Source: Agrococcus sp. Marseille-Q4369
GTDB taxonomy: Bacteria > Actinomycetota > Actinomycetes > Actinomycetales > Microbacteriaceae
NCBI RefSeq assembly: GCF_018308945.1
Contig: NZ_CP070501.1
Span: 310,001 to 374,000, forward strand
DNA length: 64,000 nucleotides
Direction of reading: 5' to 3'
In this document: positions 25,955-37,420 of the stretch, one piece after another
Layout of the letters: each line of letters starts with the position of its first letter
How positions within the stretch are numbered: the first letter of the stretch is position 1
Notes under the pieces: generated by a model
What the model was told of the DNA's origin: nothing
The model's database searches: none
What the model saw: only the letters and a program-made list of their open reading frames with translations
Translations under genes and position numbers: made by a program

Positions 25955-26875
25955 GTGTTCGATCCGCGCGCGCTGACCCTGCACCTCGAGGACCTCGAGA
26001 CGGTCCCGCGCGGCCTCGACCTCGTGATCGCGATCCACGGCTTCGTCGACGCGGGCGCCGCGGCCGAGGCCGCCGCCGCCGCGATCCTCGACACGCTCCC
26101 GCACCGCCCGGTCGTCGCGTTCGACACCGACGTGCTCATCGACCACCGCTCGCGCCGGCCGCGCATGCTCTTCAACGAGGACCACGTCGAGGAGTACCTG
26201 CCGCACTCGCTCACGCTGCTGCAGGTCGAGGACGACGCGGGCGCGCCCTTCCTGCTGCTCACCGGGCCCGAGCCCGACTGGATGTGGGAGCGGTTCACGG
26301 ATGCGCTGCTCGAGCTGCACGAGGAGCTCGAGATCGCCTCGACGACGATCATCAGCTCGATCGGCATGCCGGTGCCGCACACGCGGCCGCTCGTCTCGAC
26401 CGTCTCCGGCAACCGCGCAGAGCTCATCGAGCAGTACTCGGCCTGGCGGCCGGTCTCCTCGGTGCCGGCCTCCGTCATCCACCGCATCGAGCACCGCCTG
26501 CACCCGACCTCGCCCGTCGCGTCCTTCACCGTGCTCGTGCCGCACTACGTCGGCGAGTCGGGCTCGGCGGGACCCGCGCTCGCGGCGCTCGAGGGCGTGA
26601 CGAGCGCGACCTCGCTCGCGTTCCGCACCGAGGAGCTGCGCCAGGCCGATCGCGAGTTCCAGCAGCTCGTCGCGCAGCAGATGGAGACGAACGAGGAGCT
26701 GCAGCGCGTCGTGCGCACCCTCGAGGCCCGCTACGACGCGTTCATGGCGCAGTCGTCGGTGAAGTCGCCGCTCACCGACGAGGACGGCTCGCTGCCGAGC
26801 GCCGACGAGATCGCGGAGGAGCTCGAGCGCTACCTGCAGGAGCGGCGGAAGCCGGGCTCGGATCCCTTCGGATGA
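25955..26875 (+). CDS. PAC2 (proteasome assembly chaperone-like) family protein
   Basis: A 306-aa protein of the PAC2/DUF75 family: LDLVIAIHGFVDAGAAAEAAA at the N-terminus, PFLLLTGPEPDWMWERF in the middle, and PHYVGESGSAGPALAALEGV toward the end. The last ~80 residues are a charged helical tail. PAC2 proteins are related to the archaeal and eukaryotic proteasome assembly chaperones; their actinobacterial role is not established. Translation starts at GTG 25955. The gene overlaps the MFS gene by 4 nt (ATGA), so the two are translationally coupled. Confidence 0.9.
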   Translation: MFDPRALTLHLEDLETVPRGLDLVIAIHGFVDAGAAAEAAAAAILDTLPHRPVVAFDTDVLIDHRSRRPRMLFNEDHVEEYLPHSLTLLQVEDDAGAPFLLLTGPEPDWMWERFTDALLELHEELEIASTTIISSIGMPVPHTRPLVSTVSGNRAELIEQYSAWRPVSSVPASVIHRIEHRLHPTSPVASFTVLVPHYVGESGSAGPALAALEGVTSATSLAFRTEELRQADREFQQLVAQQMETNEELQRVVRTLEARYDAFMAQSSVKSPLTDEDGSLPSADEIAEELERYLQERRKPGSDPFG

Positions 26876-28203
26876 ACAGCGCGCGCTCCTGGCTGGTCTG
26901 GGGCGTGGCGGCGCTGGCGTACATCGCGGCGGTGCTGCACCGCTCGTCGCTCGGCGTCGCCGGTCCCGCGGCCTCCGAGCGATTCGAGGTCGCCGCGACG
27001 GAGCTCTCGACGCTCGGCGCCGTGCAGGTGGGCGTCTACGCGGCGATGCAGATCCCGGTCGGCGTGCTGCTCGACCGGCTCGGCCCGCGCGTGCTCATCG
27101 CCTCCGGCGCGGCGGTCATGGCCGGCGGTCAGCTGCTCGTCGCGATCGCTGAGGACATGCCGCTCGCGATCCTCGGCCGCGTGCTCGTCGGCATCGGCGA
27201 CGCCGCGACGTTCATCTCGGTCATCCGCCTGCAGTCGGGCTGGTTCCGGGGGCCGATCCTCGCGCAGATGTCGCAGTACACCGCCATCAGCGGCCAGGTC
27301 GGGCAGCTGCTCTCCGCCGTGCCGTTCGTCTGGCTGCTCTCGGCGGCCGGCTGGACCCTCTCGTTCGGCACGCTCGCGGCCGTCGGCGCCGTCGCCTTCG
27401 TGCTCGTCCTCCTCATCGTCTTCGACGCGCCCCCGGGCGGTGCCCCGCCGACCGGCTCGATCGACGTGCCCGAAGGATGGCTGCCGCGGCTCCGCAGCGC
27501 CTTCCGCACGCCCGGCACGCGGCTCGGCTTCTGGACGCACTTCTCGCTCCTGGGCTCCACCAACCTCTTCCTGCTCCTGTGGGGCTTCCCGATGCTCGTC
27601 GAGGGGCTCGACTACTCGCAGGCCCAGGCCGCCGGCCTCATGAGCATCGTCGTCGTGACCGGCATGGTCGTCGGCCCGATCGTCGGCATCACGACCGCGC
27701 GCTTCCCGCTGCGGCGCTCGACGCTCGTGCTCGCCCTCGTCGCCCTCGTCGTCGCAGCCTGGGCGGCTGTGCTCGCGTGGCCGACGCAACCGCCGACCTG
27801 GCTCGTCGTGCTGCTGCTCGTCGTGCTCGGTGCGGCCGGCCCCGGCTCGACGGTCGGCTTCGACTTCGCCCGCACGTCGAACCCGCTGCGGGTGCTCGGC
27901 TCGGCGAACGGCATCGTCAACGTCGGCGGCTTCATCGCGACCTTCGCGGCCATGCCGGCGGTCGGCATCATCCTCGACCTCGTCCACTCGGCGCGCGTCG
28001 CGGGCGGCGAGGCCGTCGGCCTCTACGACTGGGAGGGCTTCCGCGTCGCCCTCTCGTTCCAGTTCGTGCTGCTCGCGCTCGGCTTCCTCATGGTCGTGCG
28101 GATGCGTCGCATCACTCGCTCGCGCCTGCGCGAGGAGGAGGGGATCGAGGTGGGTCCGCTGTGGGCGGCCATCGCCAGGCGCATGCGCCGACGCCCCGAT
28201 TGA
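26872..28203 (+). CDS. Major facilitator superfamily transporter
   Basis: A 443-aa integral membrane protein with about 12 helices in two six-helix halves joined by a hydrophilic loop (about residues 188-215). The intracellular loop after helix 2 carries GVLLDRLGPRVLIASG, the MFS motif A form D-R-x-G-x-R. Helices 4-5 have ILGRVLVGIGDAATFISVIRL. It resembles nitrate/sugar-phosphate-type antiporters (FEVAATELSTLGAVQVGVYAAMQ), but the substrate is not evident. It is coupled to the PAC2 gene by an ATGA overlap. The last ~25 residues are basic and cytoplasmic. Confidence 0.88.
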   Translation: MNSARSWLVWGVAALAYIAAVLHRSSLGVAGPAASERFEVAATELSTLGAVQVGVYAAMQIPVGVLLDRLGPRVLIASGAAVMAGGQLLVAIAEDMPLAILGRVLVGIGDAATFISVIRLQSGWFRGPILAQMSQYTAISGQVGQLLSAVPFVWLLSAAGWTLSFGTLAAVGAVAFVLVLLIVFDAPPGGAPPTGSIDVPEGWLPRLRSAFRTPGTRLGFWTHFSLLGSTNLFLLLWGFPMLVEGLDYSQAQAAGLMSIVVVTGMVVGPIVGITTARFPLRRSTLVLALVALVVAAWAAVLAWPTQPPTWLVVLLLVVLGAAGPGSTVGFDFARTSNPLRVLGSANGIVNVGGFIATFAAMPAVGIILDLVHSARVAGGEAVGLYDWEGFRVALSFQFVLLALGFLMVVRMRRITRSRLREEEGIEVGPLWAAIARRMRRRPD

Positions 28204-28247
28204 GCACTCGATCGACGACCTGGGAATGCCCATGCCACATCCGGCGC

Positions 28248-28253
28248 TATACT
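28248..28253 (+). promoter_or_regulatory. Possible -10 (TATACT) for sigA
   Basis: TATACT in the 161-bp gap before sigA would give a leader of about 105 nt. No convincing -35 lies 17 bp upstream. A TTGACA at 28294 has no matching -10. Confidence 0.35.
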
Positions 28254-28364
28254 GTCAAGACCGACCCAGTCGAGATCGTGCCCGCGCCCGGACTTGACAT
28301 GGGTCATTCGACTGCCCTCAGCGCGACTGGACCGAGTCTGGACGCTTGACCGACCGGAGGACGC

Positions 28365-29828
28365 ATGCCAGCTGACAAGACCACGAGCCCGCGAAGCCGA
28401 ACGACGAAGGCGGCTGTCGACGCTGAGCAGAGCGCCACGACCGCCGCGCCGAAGGCTGCCCCCGCCAAGGCCGCCGCCGCGAAGACGACGACGCCGAAGA
28501 CGACGGCCGCGAAGTCGACGGCCGCGAAGTCGACGGCCGCGAAGACGACGGCGGCGAAGGCGCCCGCCGCGAAGACGACGGCCGCCAAGACGACCGCTGC
28601 GAAGACCGCTGCCGCGAAGGCGCCGGCCAAGACCGCCGCTGCCAAGACGACGGCTGCCAAGACGACGGCCGCGAAGACGAGCGCCGCCAAGACGGCCGCT
28701 GCGAAGAAGGCCGCCGACTCCTCGACCGGCCCGGCGAAGCCCGCGCGCGGCGGTCGCCGCAAGGCGGTCGACCCGGTCGCCGAGGTGATGGCCGAGGAGG
28801 CGACCGAGGCAGCACCCGAGGAGGACGAGGAGGAGGTCCACGTCGAGAAGCTCCCGACCGGCGCCCTGCGCCTCTCGGGTGACGACGACGAGCCCGCCGC
28901 CACGCAGATCACCGGCGCGACGGCCGACCCGGTCAAGGACTACCTCAAGCAGATCGGCAAGGTCGCGCTGCTCAACGCCGAGCAGGAGGTCGACCTCGCG
29001 ATGCGCATCGAGGCGGGCCTGTTCGCCGAGGAGAAGCTCTCGCTCGAGGGCGACGACCTCGACTGGCAGCTCAAGCGCGACCTCACGCGCATCGCGCGCG
29101 ACGGGCAGCGCGCGAAGAGCCACCTGCTGGGCGCGAACCTGCGCCTCGTGGTCTCGCTCGCGAAGCGCTACACGGGCCGAGGGATGCAGTTCCTCGACCT
29201 CATCCAGGAGGGCAACCTAGGCCTCATCCGTGCGGTCGAGAAGTTCGACTACACGAAGGGCTTCAAGTTCTCGACCTACGCGACGTGGTGGATCCGCCAG
29301 GCGATCACCCGCGCGATGGCCGACCAGGCCCGCACGATCCGCATCCCCGTGCACATGGTCGAGGTCATCAACAAGCTCGCCCGCGTGCAGCGGCAGATGC
29401 TGCAGGACCTCGGTCGTGAGCCGAGCCCCGAGGAGCTCGCTCGCGAGCTCGACATGACCCCCGAGAAGGTCATCGAGGTGCAGAAGTACGGCCGCGAGCC
29501 CATCTCGCTGCACACGCCCCTCGGCGAGGACGGCGACAGCGAGTTCGGCGACCTCATCGAGGACACCGAGGCGGTCGTGCCGGCCGACGCGGTGGGCTTC
29601 ACGATGCTGCAGCGCCAGCTCGAGTCGCTGCTCGACTCGCTCTCGGAGCGCGAGGCGGGCGTCATCCGCATGCGCTTCGGCCTCGGCGACGGCATGCCGA
29701 AGACGCTCGACCAGATCGGCGACACCTTCGGCGTGACGCGCGAGCGCATCCGTCAGATCGAGTCGAAGACGATGGCGAAGCTACGGCACCCGTCGCGCTC
29801 GCAGCAGCTGCGCGACTACCTCGAGTGA
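28365..29828 (+). CDS. sigA: Primary RNA polymerase sigma factor (SigA/HrdB) with Ala-Lys-Thr repeat tail
   Basis: The housekeeping sigma factor, 487 aa. Residues about 30-116 are a low-complexity, strongly basic tail of [15 protein letters not shown] pentamers. An acidic stretch ([10 protein letters not shown], 150-161) follows. Region 1.2 starts near 188 ([13 protein letters not shown]). Region 2 includes [42 protein letters not shown] and the promoter-melting [16 protein letters not shown]. Region 3 includes [10 protein letters not shown]. Region 4 has the helix-turn-helix [20 protein letters not shown] near 446-468. The start has a GGAGG ribosome-binding site. Confidence 0.97.
   Translation: MPADKTTSPRSRTTKAAVDAEQSATTAAPKAAPAKAAAAKTTTPKTTAAKSTAAKSTAAKTTAAKAPAAKTTAAKTTAAKTAAAKAPAKTAAAKTTAAKTTAAKTSAAKTAAAKKAADSSTGPAKPARGGRRKAVDPVAEVMAEEATEAAPEEDEEEVHVEKLPTGALRLSGDDDEPAATQITGATADPVKDYLKQIGKVALLNAEQEVDLAMRIEAGLFAEEKLSLEGDDLDWQLKRDLTRIARDGQRAKSHLLGANLRLVVSLAKRYTGRGMQFLDLIQEGNLGLIRAVEKFDYTKGFKFSTYATWWIRQAITRAMADQARTIRIPVHMVEVINKLARVQRQMLQDLGREPSPEELARELDMTPEKVIEVQKYGREPISLHTPLGEDGDSEFGDLIEDTEAVVPADAVGFTMLQRQLESLLDSLSEREAGVIRMRFGLGDGMPKTLDQIGDTFGVTRERIRQIESKTMAKLRHPSRSQQLRDYLE
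28452..28712 (+). repeat. sigA: In-frame 15-nt degenerate repeats encoding the AAKTT tail of SigA
   Basis: GCGAAGACGACGGCC-like 15-mers are repeated about 16 times with drift, encoding Ala-Ala-Lys-Thr-Thr variants. The array would be prone to length change by slippage without breaking the frame. Confidence 0.85.
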
Positions 29829-29844
29829 TCGACGCGTGATCGAG

Positions 29845-29866
29845 GGCCGCCCCGCGAGGGGCGGCC
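29845..29866 (+). terminator. Terminator of sigA
   Basis: GGCCGCCCC-GCGA-GGGGCGGCC forms a 9-bp GC stem, followed by TTCGCGTTCTT, 16 bp after the sigA stop. Confidence 0.8.
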
Positions 29867-29906
29867 TTCGCGTTCTTCCATGCGATCGGATGCGCTCGGC
29901 TGGTTC

Positions 29907-29912
29907 TAAGAT
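29907..29912 (+). promoter_or_regulatory. Possible -10 (TAAGAT) of the amino-acid ABC operon
   Basis: TAAGAT lies 28 nt before ATG 29941, with an AGAAGGAGAAG ribosome-binding site between. The -35 is not convincing. Confidence 0.4.
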
Positions 29913-29940
29913 GGAGTTCTGTCCCCGAGAAGGAGAAGTC

Positions 29941-30765
29941 ATGCCCCGTCGTTCCACCCTCGCCGGTCTCGCAGCCGTCGCCGCCGCATCCGTCGCCCTC
30001 GTCGGCTGCTCGAGCAGCGCGGAGCCCGGCGCGAGCGGGGAGGCCGAGTCGACGGGCGTGACGCTCGAGCAGGTGCAGGAGGCGGGCGTGCTCTTCGTCG
30101 GCACCGAGGGCACCTACTCCCCGTTCTCGTTCCACGAGGGCGGGTCGGGAGAGCTCACCGGCTACGACGTCGAGGTCATCACCGCGGTCGGCGAGCAGCT
30201 CGGCGTCGAGGTCGAGTTCGTCGAGACGCAGTGGGACGCGATCTTCGCCGCCCTCGACGCGGGCCGCATCGACGTCATCGCGAACCAGGTCTCGATCACG
30301 CCGGAGCGCCAGGAGCGCTACCTCTTCAGCGAGCCGTACACCTACTCGAACGGCGTGCTCGTCGTGCCCGAGGGCAGCGACATCGCCTCGCTCGACGACC
30401 TCGCGGGCCGCGTGAGCGCGCAGTCGCTCACGAGCAACTGGGCCGAGGTCGCGCGCGGCGCGGGCGCCGAGGTCGAGGAGGTCGAGGGCTTCGCGCAGGC
30501 CGCCGAGCTGCTGCGCTCGGGCCGCGTCGACGCGACGATCAACGACTCCCTCACGTTCCTCGACTACGAGCAGGCGCAGGGCGGCGAGACGGGCCTCGAG
30601 GCCGTCGCCGAGACCGACGAGGTGAGCGAGAGCGCCGTCGCGATGCGGCAGGGGAGCGAGTCGCTGCTCGCCGCGATCGACGAGGCGCTCGCCGCGCTCG
30701 CCGCCGACGGCACGCTCGCCGAGATCTCCGAGGACTACTTCGGCGAGGACGTCTCACAGCCGTGA
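29941..30765 (+). CDS. Amino-acid ABC transporter substrate-binding lipoprotein
   Basis: A 274-aa SBP family 3 (polar amino acid) protein. A lipoprotein signal ends in the lipobox ALVGC with Cys23 as the acylated residue, followed by a Ser/Gly/Glu linker. The mature domain shows VLFVGTEGTYSPFSF, LTGYDVEVITAVGEQLGVEVEFVE, WDAIFAALDAGRIDVIANQVSITPER and YTYSNGVLVV, the usual ligand-binding blocks. It heads an operon with the permease and ATPase. The exact substrate (cystine, glutamine or another polar amino acid) cannot be told. The ATG is set by a GAAGGAG site 5 nt upstream. Confidence 0.94.
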   Translation: MPRRSTLAGLAAVAAASVALVGCSSSAEPGASGEAESTGVTLEQVQEAGVLFVGTEGTYSPFSFHEGGSGELTGYDVEVITAVGEQLGVEVEFVETQWDAIFAALDAGRIDVIANQVSITPERQERYLFSEPYTYSNGVLVVPEGSDIASLDDLAGRVSAQSLTSNWAEVARGAGAEVEEVEGFAQAAELLRSGRVDATINDSLTFLDYEQAQGGETGLEAVAETDEVSESAVAMRQGSESLLAAIDEALAALAADGTLAEISEDYFGEDVSQP

Positions 30766-30786
30766 CCCCGGCCGTCACGACACGGC

Positions 30787-30833
30787 CCCGGCACATGCCG
30801 GGCCCGCGTCCTCGCAGGTCGGCGACGTAGGCT
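30787..30833 (+). promoter_or_regulatory. Intra-operon hairpin and internal leaderless promoter
   Basis: CCCGGCA-CA-TGCCGGG (30787-30802) is a palindrome in the 74-bp gap between the binding protein and the permease. It is followed by TAGGCT at 30828-30833, which ends 6 nt before the permease GTG. The first could protect the upstream message. The second would give the permease-ATPase pair its own start. Confidence 0.45.
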
Positions 30834-30839
30834 CCGCGC

Positions 30840-31496
30840 GTGGACTGGCAGCTCGTGCTCGACTCGATCGGGCCCATCGCGCTCGGCGCGATCACCGGCA
30901 CGATCCCGCTCACGCTCGCGTCGTTCTCGCTCGGCCTCGTGATCGCGATCGGCATGGCGCTCGCGCGCATCTCCGGCATCGCGTGGCTCTCGGGCCTCGC
31001 TCGCGCCTACATCTCGATCATCCGCGGCACGCCCATGCTCGTGCAGCTGTTCGTGATCTTCTACGGCATGCCGCAGATCGGCATCACGCTCGACCCGTGG
31101 CCGAGCGCCATCATCGCGCTCTCGCTCAACGTGGGCGGCTACGCGGCCGAGATCATCCGCGCGGCGATCCTCTCGATCCCGCGCGGCCAGTGGGAGGCGG
31201 CGGCGATGATCGGCATGTCGCGCGGCCAGGCGCTCGGCCGGATCGTGCTGCCGCAAGCGGCGCGCGTCTCGGTGCCGCCGCTGTCGAACACGTTCATCTC
31301 GCTCGTGAAGGACACGTCGCTCGCGTCGGTCATCCTCGTCACCGAGCTCTTCCGCGTCGCGCAGCGCATCGCGGCGCCGAGCGGCGAGTTCCTCACCATC
31401 TACCTCGTCGCCGCGGCGGTCTACTGGGTCATCTGCCTCGTGCTCGCCGGCGGCCAGGACCGCCTCGAGCGGAAGCTGGATCGCTATGCCGTCTGA
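30840..31496 (+). CDS. Amino-acid ABC transporter permease
   Basis: A 218-aa inner-membrane permease of the His/Gln type. About five membrane segments are predicted. The N-terminal helix leads into [22 protein letters not shown] and the EAA loop is [25 protein letters not shown]. The C-terminus is cytoplasmic ([15 protein letters not shown]). The start is GTG 30840, 6 nt after a TAGGCT hexamer with no ribosome-binding site. It overlaps the ATPase gene by 11 nt. Confidence 0.94.
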   Translation: MDWQLVLDSIGPIALGAITGTIPLTLASFSLGLVIAIGMALARISGIAWLSGLARAYISIIRGTPMLVQLFVIFYGMPQIGITLDPWPSAIIALSLNVGGYAAEIIRAAILSIPRGQWEAAAMIGMSRGQALGRIVLPQAARVSVPPLSNTFISLVKDTSLASVILVTELFRVAQRIAAPSGEFLTIYLVAAAVYWVICLVLAGGQDRLERKLDRYAV

Positions 31497-32262
31497 ACCG
31501 CTCGCCTCCGCACCCCTCCTCTCCGCACGGGGCCTCCACAAGTCGTTCGGCGACAACCACGTGCTGCGCGGCGTCGACCTCGACATCGCTCCCGGCACCG
31601 TGCACGCGCTCATCGGGCCGTCCGGATCCGGCAAGACGACCGTGCTGCGCTCGCTCAACGGCCTCGAGTCGCCCGATCGAGGCTCGCTGCGCATCGCAGA
31701 CCTCGAGCTCGACTTCACCCGCCCGCTCGGGCGACGCGAGCGCGCGGCGCTGCACCGCGCATCCGCCATGGTCTTCCAGCAGCACCACCTCTTCCCGCAC
31801 CTCACCGTGCTCGGCAACGTCACGGTCGGCCCGATCCGGGTGCAGGGGCGGGGGAGGGAGGAGGCGACGGCGGATGCGCTCGCGCTCCTCGAGCGCGTCG
31901 GCCTGCGGGAGAAGGCCGACGCCTACCCCTCGTCGCTCTCGGGCGGCCAGCAGCAGCGGGTCGGCATCGTGCGCGCGCTCGCGCTGCAGCCGTCGATGCT
32001 GCTGTTCGACGAGCCGACGTCGTCGCTCGACCCCGAGCTCGTCGGCGAGGTGCTCGCCGTGATGACCGAGCTCGCCGGCGAGGGCTGGACGATGGCCGTC
32101 GTGACGCACGAGCTCGGATTCGCGCGCGAGGTCGCCGACGAGGTGTCGTTCTTCGACGAGGGCGCCGTCGTCGAGCGCGGCGCGCCCGAGCGGGTCTTCG
32201 GCGATCCGCGGCACGAGCGCACGAAGCGCTTCCTGCAGCGGCTGCAGGGCCCCTTCGCCTGA
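31486..32262 (+). CDS. Amino-acid ABC transporter ATP-binding protein
   Basis: A 258-aa ATPase that energises the import system. Walker A is [10 protein letters not shown], the Q-loop region is [18 protein letters not shown], the ABC signature is LSGGQQQR, Walker B is [14 protein letters not shown], and the switch His is in VTHELGFA. This is the GlnQ/HisP subfamily. It overlaps the permease by 11 nt and ends just before a bidirectional terminator. Confidence 0.95.
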   Translation: MPSEPLASAPLLSARGLHKSFGDNHVLRGVDLDIAPGTVHALIGPSGSGKTTVLRSLNGLESPDRGSLRIADLELDFTRPLGRRERAALHRASAMVFQQHHLFPHLTVLGNVTVGPIRVQGRGREEATADALALLERVGLREKADAYPSSLSGGQQQRVGIVRALALQPSMLLFDEPTSSLDPELVGEVLAVMTELAGEGWTMAVVTHELGFAREVADEVSFFDEGAVVERGAPERVFGDPRHERTKRFLQRLQGPFA

Positions 32263-32289
32263 TCGAGCGCCCTCCACCGGGACAGCGAA

Positions 32290-32318
32290 GCGGCCCGCCC
32301 CGATCGGGGACGGGCCGC
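32290..32318. terminator. Bidirectional terminator
   Basis: GCGGCCCG at 32290 pairs with CGGGCCGC ending at 32318, and the inner CCCC-GATC-GGGG continues the stem. It lies between the convergent ATPase gene and the DUF7455 gene. Confidence 0.75.
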
Positions 32319-32336
32319 GCTCAAAGTCGCCGGGGC

Positions 32337-32558
32337 CTAGACCTCTGCGAGCTTCGCGGTCTCGTCGTGCCACACGGTGGCGAGCGGCTGCAGCGCCTCG
32401 CGGTGCTTGGCCGCGTGGTGCGCGCAGAAGAGCAGCGTGCCGCTCTCCATCGTCGCGCGGACGTATGCCTGGGCGCCGCAGCTGTCGCAGCGGTCGAGCG
32501 CGCTGAGCGGCGCGTTCGCCTCGTCGGTCTCGAGCGTCGCGGTCTGGGTGTCGTTCAC
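32337..32558 (-). CDS. DUF7455 small zinc-finger-like protein
   Basis: A 73-aa protein beginning VNDTQTATLETDEANAPLSAL, with a metal-site pattern DRCDSCGAQAYVRA and later LLFCAHHAAKH (Cys-Cys...Cys-His-His). This matches the short actinobacterial DUF7455 proteins found near the parE/parC and sigma-factor region. The role is unknown. GTG 32558 is preferred because AAGGAGG lies just upstream. A further in-frame ATG at 32573 overlaps that site. Confidence 0.85.
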   Translation of the reverse strand: MNDTQTATLETDEANAPLSALDRCDSCGAQAYVRATMESGTLLFCAHHAAKHREALQPLATVWHDETAKLAEV

Positions 32559-32696
32559 GGTGCCCTCCTTCATCACGTCTGGTGTCCATCGTGGCACGCC
32601 ATCCTGGCAATGCCGCATCACGCGGGGCGCGGTTCGCCAGCGGCGCAACGCCGCGACGAGCCGCGCCACCTGCCGTCGGGCGGCGATCGGCGGCCG

Positions 32697-32702
32697 TAGG
32701 CT
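32697..32702 (+). promoter_or_regulatory. -10 element (TAGGCT) of parE
   Basis: TAGGCT at 32697 would start a leader of about 50 nt carrying an AAGGGGGA ribosome-binding site before the TTG start. Confidence 0.4.
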
Positions 32703-32760
32703 GGAGCGTCGACCGCCCGACGACTGCAGACCCCGGGCGTGTCACGCGAAGGGGGATCGG

Positions 32761-34842
<2,082 letters not shown>

Positions 34843-34867
34843 GCGCCGCTTCCCGAGGCGGAGCCGT

Positions 34868-34924
34868 CGAACTTCCTCGAACCGCCGGGTTCGGACGCCG
34901 ATTCCGACGGTTCGGGGAAGTTCG
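34868..34924. terminator. Large inverted repeat between parE and parC
   Basis: CGAACTTCCTCGAACCG (34868-34884) and CGGTTCGGGGAAGTTCG (34908-34924) are near-perfect inverted copies (17 nt, one mismatched pair). They enclose a 23-nt loop that itself contains GGTTCGGA. They sit centrally between convergent stops and can act for both. Confidence 0.65.
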
Positions 34925-34961
34925 CTCGATCGAGCCGATCGGGTGGGAGCCGGGGTAGGGG

Positions 34962-37403
34962 TCAGGCGCCCAGGCGAGCGCCGATCGCGCCGATCGCTCC
35001 GTCGATCGCGACGCCCGAGCCCGCGCGCGGCGCGCCGCCGGGCGGCAGCTGGCGCTGCGAGCCGTCGGCCCCGACCGCGAGCGGCGAGGGGCCGGCCCAT
35101 GCGAGCGCGAGCCCGACCTCGCCCTTCAGCAGCCGGTGCGCCTGCACGCCGCCCGTGCCGCGCCCCTTCGCGGGAAACTCCTCGAGGCTCGAGACCTTGA
35201 CGCGCGGCTCGTCGAGCCCCGCGAGCGTCTCGGCCGCCTCGGTGACGGTGACGACCTCGGCGCCCTCGGCGACCGCGCCCGCGAACCGCACCGACGCATC
35301 CGCCTTGAGCCCGATGCCCTTCATGCCGCCCGCGCCCGGGCCCTGCGGGTTGATCGCCGCGGCGGCGAAGCGCAGCAGCTGCGCGTCGCTCGTGACGAGC
35401 ACGACCCACGACTCGTCGGGCGCGGGCGCGACGCCCACGACCCGGTCGCCGGCCTTGAGCGCGATGACGCTCTCGCGGTCGCGGTCGCGCAGCTCGGCGG
35501 GCTTCACGCGCTTGACGATGCCCTGCGCGGTCGCGACGAGCCACGGCTCGCTCGAGCCGAGGTCGATGAGCGCGACCGCCTCCTCGCCGCGCTCGAAGGC
35601 GCCGAGGTCCCGCACCTTGACGCCCGCGGTGAGGCCGACGGATGCGGGCGGCACGGAGGGCAGGTCGGCGGGCGTGAGGCGCAGCACGGCTCCCGTCGAC
35701 GTGACGAGGCCGAACGCGCCGCGCGTCGTCGTCGCGATCGTCGAGCGGATCGCGTCGTGGCGCGAGCGCCGCGCGGGCACCGGGATCGGCTCGTCGCCGT
35801 CCACGCGCACGAGCCTGCCGGTCGCCGACATCACGACGCGCGTGGGCGCATCCGCGATCTCGAGGCTCACGGCCGTCTTCGCGCTCGCGCGGCCCGTCGT
35901 CGCCTGCCCGTTGCCCTCGGTGAGGGCCGTGCGGCGCGGCGTGCCGAAGCGCTCGGCGACCTCGTCGAGCTCGCCGGCGACGACCTCGTGCAGCGCGGCC
36001 TCGGAGCCGAGGATGCGCTCGAGCTCGGCGATCTGCGCGAGCAGCTCGCGCTGCTCGGCCTCGAGCTCGATGCGGCTGAACTTCGTCAGCCGCCGCAGCC
36101 GCAGCTCGAGGATGTACTCCGCTTGCGGCTCGGAGAGGTCGAAGACGCTCTGCAGCCGCGAGCGCGCCTGCTCCGAGTCGTCCGACGTGCGGATGACCTG
36201 GATGACCTCGTCGATGTCGAGGATCGCGATGAGGAGGCCCTCGACGAGGTGCAGCCGCTCGCGCTTCTTGCGCAGCCGGAACTCGCTGCGGCGGCGCACG
36301 ACGCCGACGCGGTGGTCGAGGTAGACGCGCAGCAGCTGCTTGAGGCCGAGCGTCTCGGGCTTGCCGCCCACGAGCGCGACGTTGTTGATCGAGAAGCCGT
36401 CCTCGAGCGGCGTGTAGCGGTAGAGCTGCTGCAGCACCGCCTCGGGGTCGAAGCCGGTCTTGATGCTGATGACGAGCCGCAGCCCGTGCTTGCGGTCGGT
36501 GAGGTCCTGCACCTCGGTGAGGCCCTGCAGCTTCTTCGACTGCACGCCGTCCTTGATCTTCTCGATCACCCGCTCGGGGCCGACGAGGTAGGGCAGCTCG
36601 GTGATGACGATCTGCGTCTTGCGGCCGTGGCGCTCGATCGACGCCCGCGCGCGGGTCTTGAACGACCCGCGGCCGCCCTCGTACGCATCCCGCACGCCGT
36701 CGAGGCCGACGATGACGCCCCCGCCGGGGAGGTCGGGGCCGGGCACGTGCCGCATGAGGTCGGCGACGGTTGCATCCGGGTGGGCGAGCAGGTGCTTGGC
36801 GGCCTGCACGACCTCGACGAGGTTGTGCGGGGCCATGTTCGTCGCCATGCCGACGGCGATGCCGCTCGCGCCGTTGACGAGCAGGTTGGGGTAGGAGGCC
36901 GGCAGCACGTCGGGCTGCTGGTACGAGTTGTCGTAGTTGGGGACGAAGTCGACGACGTCCTCGTCGAGGCCCTCGGTGAGCGAGAGGCCGGCCGCGGCGA
37001 GCCTCGCCTCGGTGTAGCGGGGCGCGGCGGGCCCGTCGTCGAGCGAGCCGAAGTTGCCGTGCCCGTCGATGAGTGGCAGCCGCAGGCTGAAGGGCTGCGA
37101 GAGGCGCACGAGCGCGTCGTAGATCGCGGTGTCGCCGTGCGGGTGCAGCTTGCCCATGACGTCGCCGACGACGCGCGCGCTCTTGACGTGGCCCTTCTCG
37201 GGTCGAAGCCCCATCTCCGACATCTGGAAGAGGATGCGTCGCTGCACGGGCTTGAGGCCGTCGCGCGCGTCGGGGAGGGCACGGGCGTAGATGACGGAGT
37301 AGGCGTACTCGAGGAACGAGTCCTGCATCTCGCTCGCGACGTCGACGTCGTCGATCCGCTCGGCGATCGCGGCGGAGGGGTCGGGGGGAGGGGTGGCAGT
37401 CAT
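34962..37403 (-). CDS. parC: DNA topoisomerase IV subunit A (GyrA-like)
   Basis: DNA-cleaving subunit, 813 aa. The winged-helix domain contains [19 protein letters not shown] and [17 protein letters not shown], and the catalytic tyrosine is Tyr130 in [10 protein letters not shown] coiled-coil tower follows (about 350-480). The C-terminal beta-pinwheel is present, but no GyrA box (Q-R-R-G-G-x-G) is seen, which favours a decatenase (ParC) over a supercoiling gyrase. Start ATG 37403 follows a TAGCAT -10 with almost no leader. The divergent gene starts only 11 bp away. Confidence 0.9.
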   Translation of the reverse strand: MTATPPPDPSAAIAERIDDVDVASEMQDSFLEYAYSVIYARALPDARDGLKPVQRRILFQMSEMGLRPEKGHVKSARVVGDVMGKLHPHGDTAIYDALVRLSQPFSLRLPLIDGHGNFGSLDDGPAAPRYTEARLAAAGLSLTEGLDEDVVDFVPNYDNSYQQPDVLPASYPNLLVNGASGIAVGMATNMAPHNLVEVVQAAKHLLAHPDATVADLMRHVPGPDLPGGGVIVGLDGVRDAYEGGRGSFKTRARASIERHGRKTQIVITELPYLVGPERVIEKIKDGVQSKKLQGLTEVQDLTDRKHGLRLVISIKTGFDPEAVLQQLYRYTPLEDGFSINNVALVGGKPETLGLKQLLRVYLDHRVGVVRRRSEFRLRKKRERLHLVEGLLIAILDIDEVIQVIRTSDDSEQARSRLQSVFDLSEPQAEYILELRLRRLTKFSRIELEAEQRELLAQIAELERILGSEAALHEVVAGELDEVAERFGTPRRTALTEGNGQATTGRASAKTAVSLEIADAPTRVVMSATGRLVRVDGDEPIPVPARRSRHDAIRSTIATTTRGAFGLVTSTGAVLRLTPADLPSVPPASVGLTAGVKVRDLGAFERGEEAVALIDLGSSEPWLVATAQGIVKRVKPAELRDRDRESVIALKAGDRVVGVAPAPDESWVVLVTSDAQLLRFAAAAINPQGPGAGGMKGIGLKADASVRFAGAVAEGAEVVTVTEAAETLAGLDEPRVKVSSLEEFPAKGRGTGGVQAHRLLKGEVGLALAWAGPSPLAVGADGSQRQLPPGGAPRAGSGVAIDGAIGAIGARLGA

Positions 37404-37420
37404 AGGCTGAAGGAATGCTA
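37403..37420. promoter_or_regulatory. Interlocked divergent -10 elements of parC and the phosphodiesterase gene
   Basis: On the + strand TAGGCT (37403-37408) ends 6 nt before ATG 37415 and overlaps the first base of the parC start codon. On the minus strand TAGCAT (37420-37415) ends 11 nt before parC ATG 37403 and contains the complement of the other gene's ATG. Confidence 0.55.

Noticed and set aside
28294-28320. TTGACA at 28294 as a sigA -35
   Set aside because: No -10-like hexamer lies 16-19 bp downstream (CTCAGC at that spacing).
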